DNA of 64,000 nt from TMP-86 sp044226865 (lineage in GTDB: Bacteria > Pseudomonadota > Gammaproteobacteria > Steroidobacterales > Steroidobacteraceae): NCBI GenBank assembly GCA_044226865.1, contig JBGAGE010000003.1:509935-573934 (forward strand). Direction: 5' to 3'. The notes beneath the pieces are model-generated. The model saw only the letters and a list, made by a program, of their open reading frames with translations, had not been told where the DNA came from and made no database searches. The position numbers and the translations under genes were made by a program. Position 1 is the first letter of the stretch. The number at the start of each line of letters is the position of its first letter. This document shows positions 25,122 through 32,510 of this stretch, one piece after another.

Positions 25122-25882
25122 GCACCCCTGCACGCCGCCCTCGCAAAGGCCCCACCATCCATCGGATCGACGGTGCGCGCCATTGGCGCAGCGCCCTGGA
25201 TCAATATCTCACGCTGCTGCAGCTTGCCAACATCACACCCGCACAAATACTCAAAGCCACAAAGGTAAGTTTGAGTAAACGTAGAAAGCCACGACCCCTT
25301 GTCGTTCCAACCATCGAAGCCATGGAGTATTCGCGCATCCTGACCCATTGGCAGGAGGTTCCCAAGTACCTGGATGATCACGGCAAGGCGCGCGATTTAT
25401 CGCTACAAGACGGCGGCTTAACCTTTGCAACCTTGGTCAAAGATGCGCTGCCGGGGACCGATCCCATGGACGTGCTGAAGGTATTGGAACGGCATCACCT
25501 GATAAAACGCACAGCCCAAGGACGGATCAGGATGCTGGCAAGGGCCTTCTTGCCTAAGGGAGAGCAGCAAGGCCATTTTCTGGGTTACACATTGTCAGCG
25601 ATCGAAGGAATCTTAGACACCTGCTACTCGAACATGATGACTCGGAATCCGAAACTTCGCGTGGGGCGCCTGCAGCGCATGGTCATCGCCGAGCGTTTTG
25701 ATTTCGCGCACCTACCCGACTACGACCGCTTTTCGCGAGATGCGGCCGCGATCTTGCTGGCAAAGCAGGATGAGTGGCTCAAGCGACGCGAAGTAGGTGC
25801 CACACGCAAAAAGCGCAAAGTGGGCTACGTCGGAATTGGCATCTTTGGGTTTCGCGCGCGCAGCAATTCAAGAAAGCGGTGA
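25118..25882 (+). CDS. DUF6502-like protein 3 (divergent paralogue)
   Basis: This is a 254-residue protein with a GTG start in a GTGA overlap with the previous gene. It shares the pattern THWQEVPKYLDDHGKARDLS, then FATLVKDALPGTDPMDVLKV, and the C-terminal strand GYVGIGIFGFRAR with the two genes before it. The N-terminus resembles protein 2 (LLQLANITPAQILKATKVSL). Together the three look like one duplicated and diverged family, so their products may form a hetero-oligomer. The function is unknown. The protein is basic and may bind nucleic acid. Confidence 0.72.
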   Translation: MSTPARRPRKGPTIHRIDGARHWRSALDQYLTLLQLANITPAQILKATKVSLSKRRKPRPLVVPTIEAMEYSRILTHWQEVPKYLDDHGKARDLSLQDGGLTFATLVKDALPGTDPMDVLKVLERHHLIKRTAQGRIRMLARAFLPKGEQQGHFLGYTLSAIEGILDTCYSNMMTRNPKLRVGRLQRMVIAERFDFAHLPDYDRFSRDAAAILLAKQDEWLKRREVGATRKKRKVGYVGIGIFGFRARSNSRKR

Positions 25883-25972
25883 TCCACAATCGCAGCTGCA
25901 GTAATTGCGCAAAATTGATCACGTGCATTGTCTAACGCCGCATTGAGATCTGCTATGCGGCCCGCGCTCGGC

Positions 25973-26152
25973 CTAAGTGTGCTCGACCCGCTCTGCCTTG
26001 ATGCGCTCAAATATCTCTTCCCGATGCACCTCGACGGTCCGCGGCGCGTCGATGCCGACACGCACTTGGTGACCTTTGATGCCCAGCACCGTCACTTTGA
26101 CGTCATCCCCTATCACCAGGGTTTCCCCTAATTTTCGAGTGAGTATCAACAT
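25973..26152 (-). CDS. csrA: CsrA, carbon storage regulator homologue
   Basis: A 59-residue protein reading MLILTRKLGETLVIGDDVKV then TVLGIKGHQVRVGIDAP and VEVHREEIFERIKAE. These are the full CsrA/RsmA family marks, including the N-terminal LTRK and the RVGIDAP and V.VHREEI segments that contact GGA-containing RNA. The coding region is short and easily missed. CsrA dimers bind mRNA leaders and block or promote translation. An ICE-borne copy could tune transfer genes or the host. It is on the minus strand between two plus-strand blocks and has no partner gene. Confidence 0.95.
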   Translation of the reverse strand: MLILTRKLGETLVIGDDVKVTVLGIKGHQVRVGIDAPRTVEVHREEIFERIKAERVEHT

Positions 26153-26249
26153 AGTGCCTCCATGTACCGTTGGTTGGCCGCAATCCTACGCCAATCACAC
26201 CGTGCATTTGTGCGGTGTTTGACGAAATACAGGTGTAAGAAATCGGCGC

Positions 26250-26582
26250 TTACGGTGGCTCAATCCAAGCGGCGCCCAAATACTCTCGGATTTGGGCGCG
26301 TTCGATCTCCGACGCGATCCAAAATTGCTGATGGCAATTCGCATACAGCCGAATGGATTCGTTGGTCAGAAATGCCTCGGCGATCATGGCCACAGGAAAC
26401 TGCACCAGTATCTCCGCAGTACATACGGGGCACTTAACCGGAAATCGAACCATCGGCTCGGTCAAGGATCCCTCCGCGAACGTCGATCCCTCGACCTCTG
26501 TTTTGTCGGAAGCGCACTTTCCTTCAGTGCCATCGAAGAAGCAATCAGGTTTTACAAGATGTGCGTTTCGCAGGTGATTCAT
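26250..26582 (-). CDS. Small CxxC protein of unknown function
   Basis: This is a 110-residue protein. A central CPVCTAEILVQFPVAMIAEA, followed by ANCHQQFWIASEIERAQIRE, suggests a small metal-binding or redox fold with four Cys/His positions. The N-terminus (about 45 residues) is low in similarity to anything I know. It is divergent from the SRAP gene with only 36 bp between the starts, so they probably share a control region. I do not recognise the family by name. Confidence 0.6.
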   Translation of the reverse strand: MNHLRNAHLVKPDCFFDGTEGKCASDKTEVEGSTFAEGSLTEPMVRFPVKCPVCTAEILVQFPVAMIAEAFLTNESIRLYANCHQQFWIASEIERAQIREYLGAAWIEPP

Positions 26583-26618
26583 ACAGTATTAGCTTCCGGA
26601 CCGAACTGGATAACACCC

Positions 26619-27290
26619 ATGTGTGGACGTTACGTCGCAAAGCTAGAAGCCGCCCAACTGGCCGAGTGGGTCCTCATTCGGAATGTCCCGCCGTTCGAGT
26701 CGTACAATGTTGCGCCGACGCAAAATGTTCCGATCGTCCGGCACACTCCGGCGGGGAACGCCGTCGACTTGGTGCATTGGGGGCTCATTCCGTTCTGGGC
26801 GAAGGGCGTACAGCCCAAGTACTCCACGATCAACGCGACGGTCGAAAAGCTCAAAGACGGCGCCACCTGGCGCGGTCCCTGGAAGCGCGGTCAGCGCTGT
26901 GCCCTGCTCGCTTCCGGATTTTACGAATGGCAGGTGCAAGCGGACGGCAAGTCAAAGCAGCCGTTTTTCATTCAACTCAACGACCAGGATCTCTTCGGGT
27001 TCGCCGGCCTGTGGGATTCTTCGGTGGGCGCTGATGGCGCGGCCGTTGAATCGTGCACGATTATCACCATGCCGGCGAACAACTTGATGGCCGAGATCCA
27101 CAACACCAAGCACCGCATGCCTGCCATTCTGGCGAAGGAAGATCGAGAGGCGTGGCTGAACGGAACAGCGGATGAAGCCTATGCGGTCATCAAGCAATAT
27201 CCAGAGACCCACATGGTTGCGCGGCCGGTCAGTACTCGAGTCAATACGCCAAAGAACAATGATCGGACTCTAATCGAACCCACGACCTGA
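26619..27290 (+). CDS. SRAP/HMCES-family abasic-site protein (YedK-like)
   Basis: This is a 223-residue SRAP protein. I chose the ATG at 26619 because the enzyme requires Cys2 at the N-terminus (MCGRYVAK), and this cysteine forms the thiazolidine link to abasic sites in single-stranded DNA. The other active-site positions are visible: Asn in ESYNVAPTQ, Glu in GFYEWQV and His in NTKHRMPAIL. SRAP proteins shield abasic sites in ssDNA and take part in SOS-type repair. On a conjugative element this would protect transferred single strands. The protein is of normal length and looks intact. Confidence 0.93.
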   Translation: MCGRYVAKLEAAQLAEWVLIRNVPPFESYNVAPTQNVPIVRHTPAGNAVDLVHWGLIPFWAKGVQPKYSTINATVEKLKDGATWRGPWKRGQRCALLASGFYEWQVQADGKSKQPFFIQLNDQDLFGFAGLWDSSVGADGAAVESCTIITMPANNLMAEIHNTKHRMPAILAKEDREAWLNGTADEAYAVIKQYPETHMVARPVSTRVNTPKNNDRTLIEPTT

Positions 27291-27294
27291 ACCG

Positions 27295-27615
27295 TCACGA
27301 AACTCGCTCCGGTGTTACAGCAGGCTTCGGGTTTTCGCTGGCCTCAATTAGAGGGACACACGGAGGCGCAGGGTGCATGAGAGCAGTTGATCGATGTTGG
27401 GGATGGAAGGCTGGAGGCCAAACAATAATGTGGCCGAGTTTCCCACACAGTGAGCATCGCCACTGTCGCCCGACGTAACGGCATTTAGCGTACCCAGCTT
27501 GCGCCAGCGCATGAAGATCAATCAGAACACACCGCTGACAGGGAATGCAAAACGCGCGAATGATGTAGCCTTGTTCAATGCAATCCTGAAAAGTCGCGAC
27601 CGTAATCGAAGCCAT
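27295..27615 (-). CDS. Zinc-ribbon-like small protein
   Basis: A 106-residue protein with four paired cysteines: FCIPCQRCVLIDL and, later, RYVGRQWRCSLCGKLGHIIV. The spacing is that of a small zinc ribbon. The N-terminal ITVATFQDCIEQGYIIRAFC and the end GHIIVWPP match a second, frameshifted copy at 40851-41095, which supports it being a real gene. It is convergent with the SRAP gene, and only 4 bp separate their ends. The function is unknown. Confidence 0.65.
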   Translation of the reverse strand: MASITVATFQDCIEQGYIIRAFCIPCQRCVLIDLHALAQAGYAKCRYVGRQWRCSLCGKLGHIIVWPPAFHPQHRSTALMHPAPPCVPLIEASENPKPAVTPERVS

Positions 27616-28071
27616 GGCGACGCCTCACGAAAATCCTGAGGCAGGCTACTCCACGCCGGTTGTGCATATCCTAGGCATAACTCATACAGTGTTCGAACGC
27701 CCGAGTTACTGTATGGCTTGTGTTTAGAAGTCGAATGCACTGTAACCAAATTCCCCGGTAATCGTTGATATATCAATCACTTGGAATTTGTGGGTCTGCC
27801 GGAAAATTCCCTACAACCAAAATCCGCGACGCTAACGTCTTTGCGTGATGTTACTAGGCGGCTCGCGCTTGATGTCCTCAGCGAATCAGTGGTGGGCTGG
27901 CGCGATTTGTGCGGCGTGATCGACCTCTTCCGCGACAATCAGAACACGCTCGCGCAATGCCGGGCGGCGACGGCAAACACAAAGAAGGGTTAACATTGCG
28001 CGCTCACGGTGCCGACGGCTGTGGAGCATTTTCACCCGTGGTTTCACGATGCGATCAAGGATTAGACCAAA
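27616..28071. other. Intergenic stretch with one inverted repeat
   Basis: This 456-bp gap lies before the CYTH gene. The only structure I see is CATACAGT at 27683-27690 facing ACTGTATG at 27708-27715 (17-bp spacer), about 70 bp upstream of the zinc-ribbon gene start, so a possible operator. No convincing gene is seen. Confidence 0.4.
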
Positions 28072-28584
28072 GTGCCACGAAACATCGAGATCAAGGCCCG
28101 CGTCGAAGATCTCGACGCACTCACCGTGAAAGTAGCCGCTATTGCTGACCAAGGTCCCATCGAGATCATGCAGGACGACACGTTCTTTGCGTGCGACACC
28201 GGCCGGCTGAAGCTTCGCACCTTCTCCCAGGGGGAAGGTGAACTCATCTTCTACCGCCGCAATAATGAACAAGGACCAAAGCAATCCTTTTATGTGCGCT
28301 CGCCGACTTCGGCGCCTGAGACCATGCGCGAGGCATTATCTTTAGCGTACGGTCAGACCGGACATGTGCACAAACATCGCACGCTGTTTATGGTTGGAAG
28401 AACGCGCGTTCATCTTGATAGAGTGTCTGGCTTGGGCGACTTCCTTGAGCTTGAGGTTGTGCTCGATGAGCATGAGCATTTCGAAGCCGGGGTGCGGGAG
28501 GCTCACGAACTCATGGAGCAGCTCTTCGTGCAGCCCTCGCAGCTCATTGAGGGCGCATATGTTGATTTACTCGACAGCGATTGA
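28072..28584 (+). CDS. CYTH-domain (class IV adenylate cyclase-like) protein
   Basis: A 170-residue protein with a GTG start, beginning PRNIEIKARVEDLDALTVKV. The EIKAR strand near the N-terminus is the CYTH signature, and the later charged strands (GRLKLRTFSQGEGELIFYRR; RVHLDRVSGLGDFLELEVVL) carry the Arg/Lys/Glu residues that line the triphosphate tunnel. The family hydrolyses or cyclises triphosphate substrates, or acts on tripolyphosphate. Which of these applies cannot be told. It begins a plus-strand cargo run and is followed 27 bp later by a Nudix gene. Confidence 0.85.
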   Translation: MPRNIEIKARVEDLDALTVKVAAIADQGPIEIMQDDTFFACDTGRLKLRTFSQGEGELIFYRRNNEQGPKQSFYVRSPTSAPETMREALSLAYGQTGHVHKHRTLFMVGRTRVHLDRVSGLGDFLELEVVLDEHEHFEAGVREAHELMEQLFVQPSQLIEGAYVDLLDSD

Positions 28585-28611
28585 CATCAGCGATGGAAAA
28601 TGGAATCTATA

Positions 28612-29148
28612 ATGCCTCGATTTGAGTTTTGTCCCCATTGTGCTGCCCCGCTCATCGAGCACACAGCAGGAAGTGAGTCGCGCACTGGGTGCTCCGCTAA
28701 TTGTGGTTTCATTCACTACGATAATCCCACGCCCGTTGTCGCTGCTGTGGTGGAGCATGACGGCATGATTGTGCTGGCTCACAATCGCGCATGGCCGCCG
28801 ATGCTGAGATCGTTCTATGGACTGATCACGGGATTTCTGGAGCGCGGGGAATCGCCGGAGCAGTGTGCGTTGCGTGAAGTGAAGGAAGAGCTTGATCTTG
28901 AAGGCACAGGGATTACCCTAATTGGTGCTTATAGTTTCGAGCAGATGAATCAAGTGATCATTGCCTATCACATTGAAGCGAAAGGCACGATTACACTCGG
29001 TGCGGAACTGGACGACTTCCGCCATGTGACGTTGGAGGAATGTAAGGTGTGGTCAAGCGGAACGGGTTTGGCCCTACGTGATTGGCTGCGCAGCAAAGGC
29101 ATAGAGCCGTCGATGCTGGACATACCAAAAACGACGAGGTCAGAATAG
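28612..29148 (+). CDS. Nudix hydrolase with zinc ribbon (NudC-like)
   Basis: A 178-residue protein. I chose the ATG at 28612 (MPRFEFCPHCAAPL). A zinc ribbon at the N-terminus (CPHC, then C and C in TGCSANCGF) precedes the Nudix domain with its box GFLERGESPEQCALREVKEE, in which the Gly, Glu and REVKEE metal-binding residues are intact. It resembles the C-terminal two-thirds of NADH pyrophosphatase. It would split nucleoside diphosphate-linked compounds, with the exact substrate unknown. Confidence 0.9.
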   Translation: MPRFEFCPHCAAPLIEHTAGSESRTGCSANCGFIHYDNPTPVVAAVVEHDGMIVLAHNRAWPPMLRSFYGLITGFLERGESPEQCALREVKEELDLEGTGITLIGAYSFEQMNQVIIAYHIEAKGTITLGAELDDFRHVTLEECKVWSSGTGLALRDWLRSKGIEPSMLDIPKTTRSE

Positions 29149-29270
29149 ACCGGCATTCAGACCACTAATCCAGTAACCACTTTTCTGAGATAAGTCGGGA
29201 GCTTTGAAGTGTCGACTAGATCTGGCAGACGATCCCATATTAACCCCTTATATATAATGCAGTCCAAAAA

Positions 29271-29577
29271 ATGAGCAAACCCTTTGTCATGATTTTGGCC
29301 GCGGATATTCCTTGGCGAGAATCAACATTCGCCGAAGGCGTCTATGTGAAGGACCTCGGATCGTCAGGTAATGCAGTTGGTGAAATACAATCCTGGCGCG
29401 CGTTTTCCTTGGCACAAACATGCGGGCCCTGAATTTATCTATCTGCTCGAAGGTGAAGTGATCCAGCGGGGACAGCGCTTAGGTCAAGGTGCGGCAGGCA
29501 TTGCACCGGCGGGTACGGAGGAAGATGATTCTGTGAGCGAAACCGGTGCCATTTTTCTGACGGTTTACACGGCGTGA
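29271..29577 (+). pseudogene. Frameshifted cupin (ChrR-like)
   Basis: The frame from the ATG at 29271 reads MSKPFVMILAADIPWRESTF and VYVKDLGSS, but the rest of the cupin (LVKYNPGARFPWHKHAGPEF, IYLLEGEV) lies in another frame from about 29371. The two parts match the N- and C-terminal portions of one ChrR-type cupin, including the HKH metal motif. A one-base insertion or deletion near 29360-29372 explains this. It is either a broken gene or a sequencing error. Confidence 0.7.
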
Positions 29578-29705
29578 TCCATGACTATTATCATGATGGC
29601 ACTGAAATGGGTATTTCGGGCGGAATGAGGTCGTCGCCACGCGCCCTGCGTGAAGGTTTAGAGTTCTGAGGGCACCGGTGTGCGCAATTCATAGGGGATC
29701 GTTCG

Positions 29706-30353
29706 TTGATCGAAACGTTCTTTACATCACCAACGTTCATGGCATTTCTTGCCGCTAGCTTCATCTTGGCGGTCACTCCGGGACCGGGGGTGGTCTACAT
29801 TGTCACGCAGACGCTGGTTCAAGGGCGTAAGGCTGGACTTGCATCGATCGGCGGAATCGCGCTAGGAAATCTTGGAAATGCGACTGCTGCTTCCCTTGGA
29901 CTCGCAGTCGTGTTTTCTTCTTCTTCCACGGCCTTCCTATTCGTAAAACTAGCCGGTGCGGCATATCTTGTTTTTCTGGGGCTCAAAGCGCTGAAAATGA
30001 GGCCAGTGATTGGGGATGCGGCCCGTGTCAATCATGTCTCGCCCGCGCGACTGTTCTGCGATGGATTCATTGTTGCGCTGCTTAACCCAAAGACAGCCCT
30101 GTTTTTTGCCGCTCTTTTGCCGCAGTTCATCAATCCAGCCGTGCCGCCTCTCTGGCAAAGCCTTGTTTTTGGCTGCGTCTTCGTTTCAATCGCATTGTGT
30201 ACTGATACGATCTACGTGCTCTCGGCTTTTGCGGCGACAACGATGATGCGTCGACAATCCGGGTGGCGGTCGTGCGGGCGATATGTTTCAGCTGTATTGT
30301 TTATCGGCCTCGGCATCTATGCGGCGTTTGCTAACCCTCGATCCGCAAGATAG
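29706..30353 (+). CDS. LysE/RhtB-family exporter
   Basis: This is a 215-residue inner-membrane protein with about six membrane helices and the family motif VTPGPGVVYI near residue 24. Other helices are LASIGGIALGNLGNATAASL and FLFVKLAGAAYLVFLGLKAL. The family exports amino acids such as lysine or threonine and homoserine lactones. It starts at a TTG at 29706, and no better ATG is seen upstream of the first helix. It belongs to the plus-strand cargo run, and the substrate is unknown. Confidence 0.85.
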   Translation: MIETFFTSPTFMAFLAASFILAVTPGPGVVYIVTQTLVQGRKAGLASIGGIALGNLGNATAASLGLAVVFSSSSTAFLFVKLAGAAYLVFLGLKALKMRPVIGDAARVNHVSPARLFCDGFIVALLNPKTALFFAALLPQFINPAVPPLWQSLVFGCVFVSIALCTDTIYVLSAFAATTMMRRQSGWRSCGRYVSAVLFIGLGIYAAFANPRSAR

Positions 30354-30451
30354 CCCGCCCAATCGCCTCATTTTTATGACGGCCAATTTCGGGACAGTGG
30401 CGTGGATAGAGGCGGATAGTAGTTCTGTTAGTTGCCAGTGGCGGGAAAAAC

Positions 30452-31441
30452 ATGAAGAAGGTAGCGCTCATATGGGTTTGTATCCTGCAATCGAGCATCT
30501 TGGTTGCAGCGCCTATCAACGACCGCGTTTCGCTCAATGTAGGCGACACCCACGTCTTCTTAGAGATATCTGGACCGAGAAGAAACGCGCCATTGCTGCT
30601 ATTTCTGCATGGCGGACCTGGCGCGGTGACGCACCTAGTCCTTTTCCAGTCTACGACTGGGAAACAATTGGAAAAGGATTTCCTGGTGGCGTATCTACAC
30701 CAGCGCGGAATCGGCAGGTCCCCTCCAGTAACCGACTCCCAACAAACAATCGCGAACAATGTGAAGGATATTGACCGCGTCATTAGCTATCTGACGAGGA
30801 CATATAGGCAGAAGCAAGTGTTCGTGGTCGGTCATTCGTGGGGTGGCATGCTAGCCGGCGCCTATACTGTGGCTCATCCAGATAAAGTCGCCAAACTGGT
30901 TCTGGTTGCAACTGCTTTGAATTTCAAGCAGCTGCTAAAGGACACCTATCAGACAGATTTAGCCTGGGCGAAGAAGACAAACAACAATCAGGCTGCTACA
31001 GAACTGGCAGGCCTCAGCCCCTCGTTTGATACGCCTGATCACTTTTACGTTGTGCTGAGTTGGGCAGACAAGGCCGGGGGCACCGCTGCGAATTTTGACA
31101 TGGACGCCTTCATCAAGAGCCACCACATCGACACTGATTTCCCTGACTGGAGAGCCCGACAGGGCCGCGCGATCGGTGCACTGATCCCAGACCTGTTGAA
31201 ACTCGATTCAAGCGAGCGTTTGCGCGATCTTCAGATTCCGGTGCTTTTCGTCAATGGCGCTCTTGATACGATAGTTGGCGAGGGCACGATGAGAAGGGAC
31301 TTTGAAAACTACCAAGGACCCAAGTCATTTCAGCGCCTAGAACACAGTCATCATCTCCCCTTTGTTGATGAAGCGGATTTGCTTACTGAAATACTGAGGA
31401 AGTTTTTAACTTCGTCGCCAGATTCGCCCGCGACAAAATAG
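30452..31441 (+). CDS. Secreted alpha/beta hydrolase (proline iminopeptidase-like)
   Basis: This is a 329-residue protein with an N-terminal signal peptide (VALIWVCILQSSILVAAP). The alpha/beta hydrolase fold shows the oxyanion motif LFLHGGPGAVTH, the nucleophile elbow VVGHSWGGMLAG and a late Asp/His pair (GALDTIVG; LEHSHHLPFVDE). It is closest in style to proline iminopeptidase-type hydrolases of the periplasm. The substrate is unknown. It sits in the cargo run, about 100 bp after the LysE gene. Confidence 0.85.
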   Translation: MKKVALIWVCILQSSILVAAPINDRVSLNVGDTHVFLEISGPRRNAPLLLFLHGGPGAVTHLVLFQSTTGKQLEKDFLVAYLHQRGIGRSPPVTDSQQTIANNVKDIDRVISYLTRTYRQKQVFVVGHSWGGMLAGAYTVAHPDKVAKLVLVATALNFKQLLKDTYQTDLAWAKKTNNNQAATELAGLSPSFDTPDHFYVVLSWADKAGGTAANFDMDAFIKSHHIDTDFPDWRARQGRAIGALIPDLLKLDSSERLRDLQIPVLFVNGALDTIVGEGTMRRDFENYQGPKSFQRLEHSHHLPFVDEADLLTEILRKFLTSSPDSPATK

Positions 31442-31546
31442 CGATAGCTTTGGAGAAGAGGAAGTCGGGTTGGATCAGCGAAAAAGTTGATACCGCTACC
31501 GATTGTTTTTTTAAGCGACAAAGTGGCAGTCTAACCTTGCATTTAG

Positions 31547-31789
31547 AAAGCCAGCATCCTCAAGTCTCAGATGAGAGGCAGCGGACTGAGAAGTCGTCTT
31601 CCGACACCAGTGCGCATTGCCGAGGACCTTGGCTGGAAAGGAGATGCAATCGAGACTCAAGCATTTGGGTATCTTGCCGTGAGATCACTATTGAAGTTGC
31701 CGTTGAGCTGGCCGGGTACAACGGGCGTTTCGGATCCCGTCAGCGGCGGCGTATTCTGGAACCCAACTCTGAAACTCGACATAGGTTAG
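31547..31789 (+). pseudogene. Remnant of anhydro-N-acetylmuramic acid kinase (AnmK) C-terminus
   Basis: This 81-codon frame has no upstream start fitting the family. It contains PVRIAEDLGWKGDAIETQAF and GYLAVRSLLKLPLSWPGTTG, ending GVSDPVSGGVFW, which match the last 60-70 residues of AnmK, including the PGTTG stretch. A full enzyme has about 370 residues, so only the tail is left. It shows that recombination or deletion took place in the cargo region. Confidence 0.65.
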
Positions 31790-31802
31790 GCTGCGCAGCT
31801 TT

Positions 31803-32447
31803 ATGAGACACGTACTACTTTACGCTGATTCTTTGTCCTGGGGGATCACCCCGGGGACCCGCAATCGTCTCCCATTCGAAGGTCGGTGGTCCGGTGTCAT
31901 GGAGAATGCGCTAAACGCGCGTGGTCAGAATATCCGCGTGATTGAGGATTGCTTAAACGGTCGGCGCACCGTCTGGGATGATCCGTTCAAACCAGGTCGC
32001 AACGGCCGTGCAGGTATTGAGCAGCAGATTGAGATTCACTCGCCGCTCGCACTGGTTATCCTGATGCTGGGTACAAACGATTTTCAATCAATGCATTCAA
32101 ACAACGCTTGGCATTCGAGTCAAGGTATCGCATCGTTGGTGAATGCTGTCCGCCAGGCGCCAATCGAGCCCGGGATGCCACTACCGCCGATTCTTATCAT
32201 CGTGCCGCCACTGATTCTGGAGCCCAAAGGCCCCATCGCTCCGAAGTTCGCCGGCGCAGAATCCCGATGCATTGGATTGGCCGATGCTTATCGGCAGGTA
32301 GCCGATACCCTTCGCTGTGCATTTTTTGATGCTAATACAGTGACCCCTGCCAGCCGCGTAGACGGCATCCATTTGGATGCGGACCAACACGCTACACTTG
32401 GCGCTGCAGTCGCAGAGGTCGTCCAACCGATTTTGCAATTGTCGTGA
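31803..32447 (+). CDS. SGNH/GDSL hydrolase (arylesterase-like)
   Basis: This is a 214-residue esterase of the SGNH fold. Block I is YADSLSWG (Ser10 nucleophile), block III is VILMLGTNDFQS and block V is the D..H pair in RVDGIHLDADQHAT. It matches bacterial arylesterases that also do acyl transfer with peracids. No signal peptide is seen, so it is probably cytoplasmic. It follows the AnmK remnant by 13 bp and precedes a type-B carboxylesterase. Confidence 0.9.
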   Translation: MRHVLLYADSLSWGITPGTRNRLPFEGRWSGVMENALNARGQNIRVIEDCLNGRRTVWDDPFKPGRNGRAGIEQQIEIHSPLALVILMLGTNDFQSMHSNNAWHSSQGIASLVNAVRQAPIEPGMPLPPILIIVPPLILEPKGPIAPKFAGAESRCIGLADAYRQVADTLRCAFFDANTVTPASRVDGIHLDADQHATLGAAVAEVVQPILQLS

Positions 32448-32510
32448 CTTTTCCAAAGAGAATTAAGTGGTCATGATGAGCGAAGTTAACGAATCGATAT
32501 TGAGATCCAT

